Below, piece after piece: positions 24,619 to 35,341 of a stretch of 64,000 bases of DNA; within the stretch, counting starts at the first letter, position 1, and each line of letters begins with the position of its first letter. A program made the position numbers and the translations under genes. Origin of the DNA: an uncultured Prevotellaceae bacterium (GTDB lineage Bacteria > Bacteroidota > Bacteroidia > Bacteroidales > Bacteroidaceae); assembly GCA_902768785.1 (NCBI GenBank), contig CACXMM010000001.1, forward strand, positions 62,001 to 126,000. The letters run 5' to 3'. The notes under the pieces are model-generated. The model made no database searches. It was not told the DNA's origin and saw nothing but the letters and a program-made list of their open reading frames with translations.

Positions 24619-27441
24619 TTATTCCTCATTGAAAAGATTCAGTTTGTTCTTCCGCGCTTCTTCCAAGGAGAGCAGTTTCTCCTGCTCCTTCCCGTAGTCA
24701 TCACGCATCTGTTTGTAGCGCTCCTTCAGCTCTTGCTCCAGCTTAGGTTCCTCCTCCTTATTTAGCAACCTTGCTGCCAATAGCGCATTCTGCGAAGCAT
24801 CTTTTAGCCACACAACGGGTCCACCATAGACGGGAGCGATCTTCAGGGCTACATGTAGCTGACTTGTTGTTGCCCCTCCAATCATGATCGGGATGTTCAG
24901 TCCTGCCTTCTGTAACTCATTGGCAACGTTCACCATCTCCTCTAAACTGGGAGTGATCAGTCCGCTAAGACCGATGAGATCGACCTTTTCTTCCTTGGCC
25001 TTCTTGACAATCTGCTCAGCGGGAACCATCACACCCATGTCGATGACCTCATAGTTGTTACAAGACATCACCACCGCTACGATATTCTTCCCGATGTCAT
25101 GTACATCCCCCTTGACGGTAGCCAACAACACCTTCCCTGCCTTGGCGGATGATCCTTCCGTCTTCTCCGCCTCGATCACAGGCTGAAGGATCGCCACCGC
25201 TTTTTTCATGGTACGAGCCGTCTTCACCACTTGCGGCAGGAACATCTTTCCTGAACCGAACAACTCACCCACAGTATTCATGCCCGTCATCAATGGTTTC
25301 TCAATGATATCCACAGCACGGGGGTAATTATTCAGTGCCTCGACCAGATCCTCTTCGAGGTAATCAGGAATTCCCTTAATCAGAGCATGTGCCAGTCTTT
25401 CCTCGACAGAGGTATTCCTCCATGAGGCCTCGGACTGTACTTTCTGTCCTTCTTTCTTTCCATCGGCAGCCATATCCTGCTGCGACTCCTTTAGGGAGTC
25501 GGCCAAGGCGATGAGCGTTTCAGCAGCCCCTTGTCGTCGGTTGAGCACCACATCCTCTATTACCTCAAGCTGTTCCGTGGGAATATCATCGTAAGTTACT
25601 TTTGTAGCGGGGTTTACGATACCGAAGTCCATACCCTGTTGAATGGCATGATAGAGGAACACCGCATGCAGAGCCTCGCGGATATAGTTATTCCCACGGA
25701 ATGAGAAACTCAGGTTACTCACACCGCCACTGACATGAGCACCCGGCAGATTCCTCCTTATCCATCCTGTCGCCTTGATGAAATCCACGGCGTAATTGTC
25801 ATGTTCCTCCATGCCCGTGGCAATGGCAAGCACATTCGGGTCGAAGATAATGTCCTGCGGACACATCCCTACCTTTTCCGTCAGCAAATGATAGGCTCGT
25901 TCGGCAATACTGATTCTCCTTTCAAAACTTGTGGCTTGTCCCTGCTCATCGAAGCACATCACCACCACGGCGGCACCATAGCGCATCACGTCTTTTGCAT
26001 GAGCCACGAACACTTCCTCCCCTTCTTTCAGGGATATGCTATTCACGATACACTTTCCTTGCACACATTTCAGTCCGGCGGTAATCACCTCCCATTTGCT
26101 GGAATCGATCATCACGGGAACCTTCGCGATATCAGGCTCTGCTGCAATGAGATTAAGGAAATGAGCCATCTCTTTCTGTGCATTCAGCAGCCCGTCATCC
26201 ATATTGATATCGATGACCATTGCCCCATCCTCCACCTGTTTCCGTGCAATCGTCATCGCTTCCTCGTATTGTTTCTCCTTGATCAGCCGGAGGAACTTAC
26301 GGCTTCCTGCCACATTACAACGTTCTCCCACATTAGTAAAAGAAGCTGTGGGTGTAGCATGATCAGACAGGGCACGGTCAGTAGTGTTGGACACTATTTT
26401 CAGTACCTCTAACCCCGATAACCACATGCTCTCCGATGCTTTTACAGGAACATGGGGTTTCTTACCTTCCGCCATCTGTGCGTAACGTCCGATGAATTCG
26501 TCATCGGTTCCACAGCATCCACCTAAGATATTGACGAGTCCGTCCTCGATGAATTCGGCGATTTGCGGTGACATACTGTCAACGGTCTCATCATACAGTC
26601 CCATCGAGTTCGGCAATCCGGCATTAGGATAGGCACTAATATAATAAGGTGCTTTCTGTGCTAACTCCTTCAGATACGGTTTCATCTGTCGCGCCCCAAA
26701 GGAGCAGTTCAGTCCTACCGAAAAGATCGGATAGGAGGACACGCTAGCTAAGAAAGCCTCTAAGGTCTGTCCACTGAGGGTACGTCCTGCCAAGTCACTC
26801 ACGGTCACTGAGAGCATTATGGGCAGCTGTACCTGATGCTTCTCCATCATCCTCAGGGAGGCATTAATGGCTACTTTCGCGTTCAGTGTATCAAAGATTG
26901 TCTCTATCAGGATGATATCGATGCCTCCTTCGATCATCGCATCGATCTGCTCACAATAAGCAACATACAGTTCATCATAAGAAAGCTCGCGTGCAGCGGG
27001 ATTACTCACATCGGAACTCATCGAACATGTCTTGTTTGTGGGTCCAACACTACCACAAACAAAGCGCGGTTTCACCGGTGTGGAGAAAGCATCTGCTGCT
27101 CTTCTGGCGATACGAGCTCCCTCCAAGGCCATTCGTCGGGCATTGCTTTCCATGTGGTAGTCGGCCTGACTGATCTTCTGACTGCTAAACGTATTCGTGG
27201 TGATCAAGTCGGCACCCGCCATGAGATACCTCCGGTGGATATCCTCGATGACATCAGGACGGGTGATGTTCAGCACATCGTTATTTCCTTTCATCTGAAA
27301 TGAACAGTCCTCATCATCCATATGACATTCGATACCGTTTCCCCAGAAGTCTTTCTCTTGGAGTCCATAGGTTTGTATCATCGTTCCCATGGCTCCATCA
27401 AGAATCATTATCCTTTCTTGAACAATCTTATCTATCCCCAT
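24619..27441 (-). CDS. metH: Cobalamin-dependent methionine synthase without activation domain
   Basis: A 940-residue MetH. Residues 1-325 are the homocysteine domain (zinc cysteines in LNCSFGA and GGCCGTDDEF). Residues about 350-620 are the folate domain (FTNVGERCNVAGSRKF), 660-745 the cap, and 760-900 the cobalamin domain with the axial histidine in GDVHDIGKN. The protein ends at SLEEARKNKLNLFNEE, the linker that in E. coli (1227 aa) leads to the AdoMet reactivation domain, which is missing here. The next gene starts 7 bases later, so no frameshifted remainder exists. Reactivation must come from another protein, or another mechanism. Confidence 0.95.
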   Translation of the reverse strand: MGIDKIVQERIMILDGAMGTMIQTYGLQEKDFWGNGIECHMDDEDCSFQMKGNNDVLNITRPDVIEDIHRRYLMAGADLITTNTFSSQKISQADYHMESNARRMALEGARIARRAADAFSTPVKPRFVCGSVGPTNKTCSMSSDVSNPAARELSYDELYVAYCEQIDAMIEGGIDIILIETIFDTLNAKVAINASLRMMEKHQVQLPIMLSVTVSDLAGRTLSGQTLEAFLASVSSYPIFSVGLNCSFGARQMKPYLKELAQKAPYYISAYPNAGLPNSMGLYDETVDSMSPQIAEFIEDGLVNILGGCCGTDDEFIGRYAQMAEGKKPHVPVKASESMWLSGLEVLKIVSNTTDRALSDHATPTASFTNVGERCNVAGSRKFLRLIKEKQYEEAMTIARKQVEDGAMVIDINMDDGLLNAQKEMAHFLNLIAAEPDIAKVPVMIDSSKWEVITAGLKCVQGKCIVNSISLKEGEEVFVAHAKDVMRYGAAVVVMCFDEQGQATSFERRISIAERAYHLLTEKVGMCPQDIIFDPNVLAIATGMEEHDNYAVDFIKATGWIRRNLPGAHVSGGVSNLSFSFRGNNYIREALHAVFLYHAIQQGMDFGIVNPATKVTYDDIPTEQLEVIEDVVLNRRQGAAETLIALADSLKESQQDMAADGKKEGQKVQSEASWRNTSVEERLAHALIKGIPDYLEEDLVEALNNYPRAVDIIEKPLMTGMNTVGELFGSGKMFLPQVVKTARTMKKAVAILQPVIEAEKTEGSSAKAGKVLLATVKGDVHDIGKNIVAVVMSCNNYEVIDMGVMVPAEQIVKKAKEEKVDLIGLSGLITPSLEEMVNVANELQKAGLNIPIMIGGATTSQLHVALKIAPVYGGPVVWLKDASQNALLAARLLNKEEEPKLEQELKERYKQMRDDYGKEQEKLLSLEEARKNKLNLFNEE

Positions 27442-27444
27442 GAT

Positions 27445-27924
27445 TTAGAACCTTTTAAAAGCCCGATCCATCTCACGTTTATCTTCCTTTTCCTTCAAGG
27501 TAGCCCGTTTGTCATATTGCTTCTTACCACGGCACAGGGCGATATTCATTTTCGCCCGTCCTTTCGCATCGATGAACACCAGAGTAGGAACGATGGTAAA
27601 TCCTGGCTGTTTCGTGGCCTCCTGCAGGTGATGAATCTCACGTTTAGTAAGCAGCAGTTTCCTGTCACGCTTACTCTCGTGGTTGTTATACGACCCATAA
27701 AAATACGGACTGATATTCATTCCTTTTACCCAGATCTCGCCATTCACAATATAACAGTAAGTATCCACCAATGAGGCTTTCCCCATGCGGATACTCTTAA
27801 TTTCTGTTCCCGTGAGTACGATACCTGCCGTGTAAGTTTCCACGAAGAAATACTCGAATGAGGCTTTCTTGTTCTTCACATTCACAGGACTCTTTTTTCT
27901 GAGCAACTCTTCCTCTTTGTTCAT
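27445..27924 (-). CDS. smpB: SsrA-binding protein SmpB
   Basis: A 159-residue protein from the ATG at 27924 ([12 protein letters not shown]), which lies just past the stop of the upstream gene. SmpB motifs include [36 protein letters not shown] and the basic C-terminal tail [20 protein letters not shown]. It binds tmRNA and delivers it to stalled ribosomes. It overlaps nothing and sits 3 bases before metH. Confidence 0.95.
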   Translation of the reverse strand: MNKEEELLRKKSPVNVKNKKASFEYFFVETYTAGIVLTGTEIKSIRMGKASLVDTYCYIVNGEIWVKGMNISPYFYGSYNNHESKRDRKLLLTKREIHHLQEATKQPGFTIVPTLVFIDAKGRAKMNIALCRGKKQYDKRATLKEKEDKREMDRAFKRF

Positions 27925-27937
27925 GTCTGCATGTATA

Positions 27938-28441
27938 TTATTCAAGTATCGTGGCGAATCGGTCAAGATGGTCATCCACATACTGTGCTACCGTCTCTGT
28001 CCACTGCTCCTCGTTTTCTACGAACTCATCGTCGTAGTTGTCAAATTCAGGGAACTGTTCAAACAGTGCCATGAACTCCTCATCAGTGCAATCCTTCTCG
28101 ATGGTCTCATGATTCTTCCTATACAAGTCTTTCACTGAATACACAAGTTTAGATAGGTCGCGCAGGCCCCAAAGCTTCACAGCCCTTGCGAAGGGATTCT
28201 GAAAGAAGAAAGGCCCGTAACCGTTATGGATGAGTTGTACGAACCCGCCATCCATTACCTCATCACGTAAAATCTGGTACGCCAGCAGTGTCACCTGATC
28301 ACTGTTCAACAACGACAGTGTCTCTGTCGTCAGTTCTCCGATGGAATCGTAGATGGCATCGGTGAACACCTGGATAAAGGCATCCATCCCCCCTTCGGCC
28401 GCTTTTCGCAGAGCCGCATCCTTCACAATGATCTCCTTCAT
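27938..28441 (-). CDS. DMP19-like (DUF4375) acidic protein
   Basis: A 167-residue strongly acidic protein. The section [20 protein letters not shown] followed by [13 protein letters not shown] matches the DMP19/DUF4375 fold, whose Neisseria member is a DNA-mimic that blocks a repressor. The C-terminal half is very rich in D/E ([19 protein letters not shown]). Neighbours are smpB and metY; the spacing of 13 and 6 bases suggests co-transcription. The DNA-mimic role is inferred from the family only. Confidence 0.75.
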   Translation of the reverse strand: MKEIIVKDAALRKAAEGGMDAFIQVFTDAIYDSIGELTTETLSLLNSDQVTLLAYQILRDEVMDGGFVQLIHNGYGPFFFQNPFARAVKLWGLRDLSKLVYSVKDLYRKNHETIEKDCTDEEFMALFEQFPEFDNYDDEFVENEEQWTETVAQYVDDHLDRFATILE

Positions 28442-28447
28442 ACAATC

Positions 28448-29731
28448 TTATATCTTAGCCAGTGCCTGTTTGATGTCATCGAGAATATCCTCCACGTCCT
28501 CTATACCCACAGAAAGACGGATCAGATCTGGGGCCACTCCTGCCTCGCGGAGTTGTTCATCACTGAGCTGACGGTGAGTATGACTAGCAGGATGGAGCAC
28601 ACAGGTACGGGCATCGGCCACATGGGTCACGATATTGATCATCTCCAGCGAGTCCATCCATTTGATGGCGGTCTCACGGTCACCTTTCAATCCAAAGGCA
28701 ATCACACCGCAAGAACCGTTAGGAAGATATTTTTGTCCGCGCTCAAAGTACGCATCATCCTTCAGTCCGCAGTAATGCACCCATGCCACCTTCTCGTTGT
28801 CATGGAGGAATTCTGCCACACGCTGTGCATTCTTACAGTGCTGTGCCATCCTCAGATGGAGTGTCTGAAGACCCATGTTCAGCAGGAACGAATTCTGTGG
28901 AGCAGGAATGGAACCGAGGTCACGCATCAGCTGTGCAACGAGCTTTGTGGAATACCCCATTTTACCGAACGCTTTTACATACGTCAGTCCGTGGTACGAA
29001 TCATCCGGAGTGCACAGGCCAGGGAATTTCTCCGCATGTGCCATCCAGTCGAAGTTACCGCTGTCAACCACAGCACCCCCCACCTGGGTGGCCAAACCAT
29101 CCATATACTTCGTGGTAGAATGGGTCACAATGTCTGCACCCCACTCGAAGGGACGGCAGTTGATGGGGGTGGCAAAGGTATTGTCAACAATCAGGGGAAC
29201 TCCGTTCTTGTGGGCAATCTTCGCAAACTTCTCAATATCCAGCACTGCACAGCCAGGGTTCGAAATGGTCTCACCGAACAATGCCTTGGTGTTAGGACGG
29301 AAGGCAGCTTGAATCTCTTCCTCATGGGCATCAGGGGACACAAACGTACATTCAATACCCAACTTCTTCAATGTCACTCCGAAGAGGTTGAACGTACCAC
29401 CATAGATCTCGTTAGAGGTCACGATATGATCACCGGCCTCGCAGATGTTAAACACAGCATAGAAGTTCGCAGCCTGTCCGCTACTGGTGAGCACACAGCC
29501 CACGCCACCTTCCAGCGCTGCAATCTTAGCTGCAACCGCATCATTCGTAGGGTTCTGTAAACGCGTGTAGAAATAGCCGTCTTTCTTCAGATCGAAGAGT
29601 TGTGCCATTTCATCGGAGTCATCGTATTTAAAGGTCGTACTCTGAATGATGGGTAACTCTATGGGGTCTCCATTCTTCGCCTTGTATCCTGCCTGCACAC
29701 ACCGTGAGGCGATTCTCAATTTCTTGTCCAT
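28448..29731 (-). CDS. metY: O-acetylhomoserine sulfhydrylase (MetY-type)
   Basis: A 427-residue Cys/Met-metabolism PLP enzyme. Start at 29731 (MDKKLRIASRC) because a perfect promoter at 29755-29785 lies inside the longer frame. Motifs are TRLQNPTNDAV, TSSGQAANF, the PLP lysine in HSTTKYMDG, and HPASHTHRQ. Length and motifs fit O-acetylhomoserine (thiol)-lyase, which makes homocysteine directly from sulfide. With metH three genes downstream this completes a route from O-acetylhomoserine to methionine on one transcript. Confidence 0.92.
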   Translation of the reverse strand: MDKKLRIASRCVQAGYKAKNGDPIELPIIQSTTFKYDDSDEMAQLFDLKKDGYFYTRLQNPTNDAVAAKIAALEGGVGCVLTSSGQAANFYAVFNICEAGDHIVTSNEIYGGTFNLFGVTLKKLGIECTFVSPDAHEEEIQAAFRPNTKALFGETISNPGCAVLDIEKFAKIAHKNGVPLIVDNTFATPINCRPFEWGADIVTHSTTKYMDGLATQVGGAVVDSGNFDWMAHAEKFPGLCTPDDSYHGLTYVKAFGKMGYSTKLVAQLMRDLGSIPAPQNSFLLNMGLQTLHLRMAQHCKNAQRVAEFLHDNEKVAWVHYCGLKDDAYFERGQKYLPNGSCGVIAFGLKGDRETAIKWMDSLEMINIVTHVADARTCVLHPASHTHRQLSDEQLREAGVAPDLIRLSVGIEDVEDILDDIKQALAKI

Positions 29732-29754
29732 TCGTGTCACGTTTAAATTTCCGG

Positions 29755-29785
29755 CAAAGGTACAAATAAGCGCGCGAAATACAAA
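29755..29785 (-). promoter_or_regulatory. Promoter of the metY-smpB-metH transcript
   Basis: Minus-strand TTTG (29782-29785), 19 bases, TACCTTTG (29755-29762), an exact match. The leader is under 20 bases, so there is no room for a SAM or cobalamin riboswitch. Confidence 0.85.
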
Positions 29786-29884
29786 ATAAAAGGTCACATT
29801 TCTTTGTGTCAGTGAAGAATAAGACATTTTTTGCGGATGTCGTTACCAAGGGTTTCTTTCCCCTGGTTCGTGAACCCATGCCAG

Positions 29885-30493
29885 CTAATTCCAAACATAA
29901 AGGAAGGTAGTGATCAGTTGCGCAGCAAAGACATACACGACCCAAAGTGGAAGCACGTATCGGATACCAACCGTCATCGCATCAAATGCCTGCTGCCATG
30001 AGGTAAACCGTCCACTCAAAGAACCGAACACCAGCGACAGGATCATGACGATGAAGGCAATGATGGGAATAAGAGCCCTGGCAAAACTACTGGGGAACAA
30101 GCTGCCCGTAGCACTGAGCAATACGGCATGGGGAGTACAAGTGAGATAGACGATCACTGCTATGGCAATGAGAAGGATGATAGCAGTGATAACCATTGCA
30201 AAACGCTTGCGATAAGGAATGGTCTTCAGATGAAGAACATCATGAACCGTCTCGTATAACCCACTGACATACAATAATCCACCAGCGATAGAGAGAAGGA
30301 TCATACACGTTAGGAACGGGGTGGCGATGTTTTCCGCATAGCGTCCCATAAACCACCGGATACCCTCACTGCTGAGCAATGAGCGCACTGTGGTCTGGGG
30401 TGCCGCGGAGCTAATGATCCACGACACGAGTATAAGCAGGATCTGCAGTATCGCCAACCCTGCCGTAAGCCATGCCCAAAACCTACTCTTCAT
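29885..30493 (-). CDS. Five-helix membrane protein of unknown function
   Basis: A 202-residue protein from the ATG at 30493, which overlaps the response-regulator stop (ATGAAGAGTAG). Five hydrophobic segments are visible (about residues 6-27, 57-78, 99-118, 133-154 and 179-198). No domain is recognised. Translational overlap with the response regulator suggests it belongs to the same signalling unit, perhaps as an accessory membrane protein. Confidence 0.75.
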   Translation of the reverse strand: MKSRFWAWLTAGLAILQILLILVSWIISSAAPQTTVRSLLSSEGIRWFMGRYAENIATPFLTCMILLSIAGGLLYVSGLYETVHDVLHLKTIPYRKRFAMVITAIILLIAIAVIVYLTCTPHAVLLSATGSLFPSSFARALIPIIAFIVMILSLVFGSLSGRFTSWQQAFDAMTVGIRYVLPLWVVYVFAAQLITTFLYVWN

Positions 30494-31208
30494 CGGGAAG
30501 GAGGTTATCAATATCGATGATCCGGAGTTCCAAAGCACGTACCACCAGACGTGTGGCGTTAATGCCTACACCACCGTTTCCGTTGGGAAACAGTTTCTGG
30601 ATCAGTTCGTTCTGTCGTTTCTCAAGACTTTTCACGCCAAAAGGCATGCCACGCAGGTTGGTGATCTGCTCTTTCGTGTAGCCTAAGGCCAGATGGCGGA
30701 GGAACCGCTCATCGTACTCGTCAATCTCATAGTCAACGATCGCCTCCTGCTTAGCCAGCTGACTGCCCACGCTGCGTTTGAAGCGTTCGAGGATCTTCTC
30801 AAGAATCGGCTGGTTAAAAACCATCTTCTTTCCAGACATCACACTGACGACATCGCCACGTGTGAGAAGTTCACCACTTTTCAGGCAGATACCGTCGCAA
30901 CCGGCATCAAGCACATCCACCCACAGCTTCTCATTGAGGATTTCACCCGTAAAAATCAGCACCTTCACGTCTGGATAAGCCTCCTTGGTATGACGACAGA
31001 TTTCCACCCCTACAGTGGTGGAGCCACCAAGACCCAAATCGAGCAACACCAAGTCGGGCTTGTTCTGCTTAATCAACCGCCAGAAAGCCGGTTCGTTCTC
31101 TGCCGTTCCGATGATCTCCGCCTCAGGAATCTCATTACGAAAAATACCTTCTGTGCCTTTCAGTTCCAGAGGCACGTCTTCTACGATAATCACTTTGAAG
31201 TTATTCAT
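30483..31208 (-). CDS. Response regulator with C-terminal helix-turn-helix-like domain
   Basis: A 241-residue protein. The receiver domain (1-125) has acidic residues in IVEDVPLE, the phosphoacceptor aspartate in LLDLGLGG, the threonine/serine position in LIFTGEI and lysine in GICLKSGE. The C-terminal part (165-220) contains LALGYTKEQITNLRGM followed by FGVKSLEKRQNEL, a LuxR-like helix-turn-helix pattern. It overlaps the sensor kinase gene by 4 bases (ATGA), so it is the cognate regulator. Confidence 0.88.
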   Translation of the reverse strand: MNNFKVIIVEDVPLELKGTEGIFRNEIPEAEIIGTAENEPAFWRLIKQNKPDLVLLDLGLGGSTTVGVEICRHTKEAYPDVKVLIFTGEILNEKLWVDVLDAGCDGICLKSGELLTRGDVVSVMSGKKMVFNQPILEKILERFKRSVGSQLAKQEAIVDYEIDEYDERFLRHLALGYTKEQITNLRGMPFGVKSLEKRQNELIQKLFPNGNGGVGINATRLVVRALELRIIDIDNLLPDEE

Positions 31209-34200
31209 GACTGTAATAGTTTTTGATGAGAACTGCAGACAGGATGAGCCTTAGCCAATGTGACATGCAGCAAGGTACTGCCATCACCAACAGGCTCCGC
31301 CGAAATCCCACAGCCTCTTAGGTTCGTCGCACCACCATTGTCACGAGCGATCTGCCTACAGATGAGGAACGGGACGTTCTGCATCGAAGGAACGAACAGC
31401 TCACGGAAGGGCATGTGCGGCATACTGATATGGTATATGATATATTGATTGTCTTTTCCCGAGAGTGTCATGGAAAGATTCTTCTCCCCACTCTGCTTTT
31501 GAATGATTTCAAAAAGATAGCGGAGCATGAAGGGATCGCCAGACAAGCAGGCACCGTAAAGTTCCACAGGTACGCATTCCTGCCGATGACTGTCGAGCTG
31601 GCGCATAGCCTGTGCTGAGAGAAGGGTGTGCAGTTCCTTGTAATAAGACACCAGTTCGTCGATAGCCAACAGATGAGTATCCGTACCATCTATCAACTGA
31701 TGGATGCGCGAGGGGTAATACATCGTCTCGTGTTTCAAGGTACTCAGACAGTTGTCGAGCACGTTGTTACTGATATAGAGCTTCTGGTTCTCGTACTCCG
31801 CACGTCGAAGCTCATCCTCAGAAAGCTCGATGCCGATGTGTTGACTTTGATTGAAGGCCACACTGTCCTGAAGGGCACCCTGAATCTGTTTCACCACCGA
31901 GAGGAGGTTTGACGGCCATTTGGCATTTCCTGTGGTCATGATTTCGTTGAGACGTTCCAGTTTCTGTTCGTCACCAGCCTCACTTAACAGCATCTGGTTG
32001 ATCTGATCCACCTGCTCCAAACAGTAACGATACTGGATGAGATGACGATAATACAGGAAATAATAAGCCACAAGGATGGCGATGAGCAGGAGGATTAGGA
32101 GAACCATGGCTATCTGCTTGTTCGACTCTGATCGCTGCATCACCCTCACATACGACTCCAGACGGTTGTCGGCAGACTTCTCCTTATACAACTGCGTGTA
32201 GGCTTTGTTGTTGTATTGATACAGCTGCCAGTCATGTAAGGCCAAAGCCGCCACGGATATCTCGTTCCTGAGGAATACAATCATATCATAGTCAGTGTGC
32301 AGATGCCGATGGAACCAGTTGATTTCGGCTGGCTCTGTTGAGGTGAGGTCGAGCATCATCAGGTAATCGGTCTCTTCGGGATACTCCTGACGGTGAGCAA
32401 GATTCAGGTAGGCAATGGCACTATCGGCAAAGGCTATGCTGCGCGAATACTCCTTTCTCAGGTTATTGGCATACACACTATCGGTGAATGTCTCTGCCTT
32501 CTTCATCATTGACGGGGCAGCAACAGACGGGAGAGAGGACAGGCACAGCAACGGGAGTAACAGACGGAGGATACCTTTAGGTAAGCGGAAAGAAAATCTG
32601 CTTCCCTTGCCTATCTTACTCTCTGCCTGAATTGAACAAACACTAAATATCTGACTAACCTTTCGATATTTCTCGATGATGCCCTTGCAATTCAGTAGCC
32701 CAAAGCCATGACCACCAGAAATCTTATGTTTGAAGATATCTGCCAGTTCCTGTTCATCCATGCCCTTACCCGTATCGGTGATGGCGATCTCCACAGCATC
32801 TTCGTAATCTATACTCTCAATGGTGACGGTTCCTCCCTGGGGAGTAAACTTCCGGGCATTGTCAGCCAACGTATTGATCATAAAGAGCGTAAGGGTCTTG
32901 TCTGCTTTTACCACATCCTTCGAAGGATTGACAACAAGATTCACACCTTTCAGTTGGAACGACATCCTCCCTTTTGACACGATATCCAACAGGTCCTGCA
33001 CCCTGAAGCTTTCAATGTGAAGAGACAACTGTCCTTGCTGTAACTGTATCCACTGGGTGAGTACCTCATTATATTGGTGGATGGTCTCCGATAGTTCAGC
33101 TACATAGTCGTAACGATGCTGACGGGTGGCCTCATCCTCATGGACGTTCTTCAGTTTATTTACCTCATGAATCATCCGATCGATCAGTGGGGTGATACTG
33201 TTGACGAGGAAGATCTTTGCACGATTCTCCACGTACCGCCGTTTGTTGGAACTGAGATGGATTTCATTCAAAGCCTTGGCCTCATCAATCTCCTCAAAGC
33301 GATCTCGTAACCTACTAACATGAAGCTCATTGTTGGATTTCCATTCCTTCAATGGTTCAAGTAAGGCATTCAGGGATGAAGTATTGTCTTTTCTCCTTCT
33401 CAGGTAATCGAAGAGAAGCATGGAGAACACCATCAAGATGATCATCACCACAACAGCAATCAACATCGCATTGATCTGTCGTACCGAATGATCCAGCTGC
33501 TCGGCACGCGCTTCCAACAACCGATCCTGACGGGTACTGTCTTGCATATCAAGATAGCGGTTGCGGTGGATATTGCTTTTCTCAATACTGTCGATGGCAG
33601 CATAAGTCATGGACAGACGTTCATGGATACTGGCCACCAGATCAGGAGCCTGATTGACAGCACTGTCTGAATGAAGAGCCTGGTCCAGATAGTATCCTGC
33701 AGCATTATAGTCACCTAAGGCCCAATAACAGGAAGCTAATGTTCGGAAGGAACCAGCTACCTGATACACATCGCCATATTGGGTGAAGAGCATGTGCGAA
33801 CGTTCTGCGAGGGAACCAGCCAAAAGAGAATCGGGAAGGTGATCGGGGTTGATGATCTTCATGGCCGTGAAATTCTCATCAATAAGTTTCTGACGGGTAT
33901 CAGGATCGAAAAGATGCTCACTGAGTGCCTGTAAGGAGTTGGCCTCCCAATAGGTGGAGCCGCAATGGTTAGCCAGAAGATAGCATTTCATCAGGTAGTC
34001 CCACTCCTGTTGGTTTACTTCCTCCTTCGTACCCTGAGTGATGATGCCACCAGCACCAATCTGGTAGAGATAGTTCAAATACTGGGCTGTGTCTTTCTCT
34101 AGCTCGTCATCGTTCTCTATAGCCTGCAACGACTCTATGGACGAACGTTCAAGACCTATATAATAATAATAGGTGGAGGCAACAATAGCAAGCTCGCTGC

Positions 34201-34693
34201 GAGCGTAGATCATTCGTCGTTGCATTCGAGGGGAAAGACTCCCCTTCTCCTCCTCTATTCTACGTAATGAACGGCGTGCCTTCTCATAGTATTCGTAAAA
34301 GTCCTTATTGCGAGATACGCGCTGACATAAACGCATCAGCTGGACATCAGCCACCAAGATCTCAATTTGGTTATCCGTCACGTTCTGCACACTGTCCAAC
34401 TGGCGGAAGGCATCCTGATATTGCATGCGCGCCAAACTGACAAATGCCATGTTGTTCAGAGCCTCCGCTTTCCCGTCATCATAATGCTCTGAACAGGAAA
34501 ACGCCAACTGAGCATAATACCATGTGGAGTCAAGATTCTGATAATGGAACGCATAGGACTTGTCATTCAGCTGATCCACCTCGGCATGATGTGAGGGGGA
34601 ACATGCTGAAAAACACAAAAGGCCCAATAGGAAAATGCCTATTGAGCCTTTCGGATAGTAATATTTAAGCGCGAGCCTTAGCAACGTAACCAA
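31205..34693 (-). CDS. Very large sensor kinase (TPR sensor, two ATPase-like modules)
   Basis: An open frame of 1162 residues with no ATG before residue 83. TTG codons at 34693 or 34684 are the only starts that keep the signal peptide, which ends in a lipobox (LLCFSAC). Residues 35-400 are TPR-like helical repeats; a membrane helix lies at about 412-431. A canonical HATPase module (N box [12 protein letters not shown], about 607; [19 protein letters not shown], about 664) follows, without a standard H box. A second hydrophobic stretch (about 705-725), another membrane helix (about 860-882), a possible phosphoacceptor histidine ([11 protein letters not shown], about 986) and a degenerate ATPase-like end complete it. 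It resembles Bacteroidales DUF5113-type sensors. Ligand unknown. Confidence 0.85.
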   Translation of the reverse strand: MVTLLRLALKYYYPKGSIGIFLLGLLCFSACSPSHHAEVDQLNDKSYAFHYQNLDSTWYYAQLAFSCSEHYDDGKAEALNNMAFVSLARMQYQDAFRQLDSVQNVTDNQIEILVADVQLMRLCQRVSRNKDFYEYYEKARRSLRRIEEEKGSLSPRMQRRMIYARSELAIVASTYYYYIGLERSSIESLQAIENDDELEKDTAQYLNYLYQIGAGGIITQGTKEEVNQQEWDYLMKCYLLANHCGSTYWEANSLQALSEHLFDPDTRQKLIDENFTAMKIINPDHLPDSLLAGSLAERSHMLFTQYGDVYQVAGSFRTLASCYWALGDYNAAGYYLDQALHSDSAVNQAPDLVASIHERLSMTYAAIDSIEKSNIHRNRYLDMQDSTRQDRLLEARAEQLDHSVRQINAMLIAVVVMIILMVFSMLLFDYLRRRKDNTSSLNALLEPLKEWKSNNELHVSRLRDRFEEIDEAKALNEIHLSSNKRRYVENRAKIFLVNSITPLIDRMIHEVNKLKNVHEDEATRQHRYDYVAELSETIHQYNEVLTQWIQLQQGQLSLHIESFRVQDLLDIVSKGRMSFQLKGVNLVVNPSKDVVKADKTLTLFMINTLADNARKFTPQGGTVTIESIDYEDAVEIAITDTGKGMDEQELADIFKHKISGGHGFGLLNCKGIIEKYRKVSQIFSVCSIQAESKIGKGSRFSFRLPKGILRLLLPLLCLSSLPSVAAPSMMKKAETFTDSVYANNLRKEYSRSIAFADSAIAYLNLAHRQEYPEETDYLMMLDLTSTEPAEINWFHRHLHTDYDMIVFLRNEISVAALALHDWQLYQYNNKAYTQLYKEKSADNRLESYVRVMQRSESNKQIAMVLLILLLIAILVAYYFLYYRHLIQYRYCLEQVDQINQMLLSEAGDEQKLERLNEIMTTGNAKWPSNLLSVVKQIQGALQDSVAFNQSQHIGIELSEDELRRAEYENQKLYISNNVLDNCLSTLKHETMYYPSRIHQLIDGTDTHLLAIDELVSYYKELHTLLSAQAMRQLDSHRQECVPVELYGACLSGDPFMLRYLFEIIQKQSGEKNLSMTLSGKDNQYIIYHISMPHMPFRELFVPSMQNVPFLICRQIARDNGGATNLRGCGISAEPVGDGSTLLHVTLAKAHPVCSSHQKLLQS
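34618..34651 (-). terminator. Terminator of kdgK-kdgA inside the kinase signal-peptide region
   Basis: Minus-strand stem of 14 bp (AAAGGCTCAATAGG and CCTATTGGGCCTTT, one G-T pair) with 6-base loop, followed by TTGTGTTTTT. It begins 14 bases past the kdgA stop and lies within the codons for the kinase signal peptide. Confidence 0.8.
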
Positions 34694-35333
34694 GAGCCTC
34701 CTTGCACTTGTCGGTTACATACTGCCAGTCACCTGCGGCCACCTTGTCTTTCGGGAAGAGCTTTGATCCCATACCCACACAATAGACACCCGCCTTGAAC
34801 CATGACTTCAGGTTCTCCTCCTCGGGAGCAACACCACCTGTCACCATGATCTTCGACCAAGGCATCGGGGCCTTCAGACCTTTTACCATGTTAGGACCCA
34901 CTACATCACCGGGGAAAACTTTGGTGAGGTCGCATCCCAACTCCTGAGCCTTACCGATCTCGCTGACGGTCATACAGCCTGGACAGTACGGAATGAGACG
35001 ACGGTTGCAAACAGGAGCGATGTCGGGATTGAACAACGGACCTACCACGAAACAGGCACCCAGCTGGATATACATAGCAGCCGTGGGAGCATCCACCACA
35101 GAACCAATACCCAAGGCGAGTTCAGGGCACTCCTTATCGGCCCACTTCACTAACTCACCAAACACCTCCTGGGCAAAATCACCACGGTTAGTAAACTCAA
35201 ATGCACGAACACCTCCCTCATAGCAGGCCTTCACCACATTCTTACAGATCTCCAGATCCTTGTTATAAAACACGGGAACCATACCCGTATCGCCGATCTT
35301 CTTCAGTACGGCTATCTTATCGAACTTTGCCAT
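34665..35333 (-). CDS. kdgA: KDPG/KHG aldolase
   Basis: A 222-residue class I aldolase of the KDPG family. The Schiff-base lysine is in [13 protein letters not shown], the catalytic glutamate region in [12 protein letters not shown], and the phosphate loop in [13 protein letters not shown]. It cleaves 2-keto-3-deoxy-6-phosphogluconate to pyruvate and glyceraldehyde 3-phosphate, the step after KdgK encoded just upstream. Full length. Its leader is a heptamer repeat element. Confidence 0.94.
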   Translation of the reverse strand: MAKFDKIAVLKKIGDTGMVPVFYNKDLEICKNVVKACYEGGVRAFEFTNRGDFAQEVFGELVKWADKECPELALGIGSVVDAPTAAMYIQLGACFVVGPLFNPDIAPVCNRRLIPYCPGCMTVSEIGKAQELGCDLTKVFPGDVVGPNMVKGLKAPMPWSKIMVTGGVAPEEENLKSWFKAGVYCVGMGSKLFPKDKVAAGDWQYVTDKCKEALGYVAKARA

Positions 35334-35341
35334 CTTATTTC

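Noticed and set aside
29731..29790. SAM or cobalamin riboswitch before metY-metH
   Set aside because: The promoter places the transcript start within 20 bases of the metY ATG, leaving no space; none is seen before metH either.
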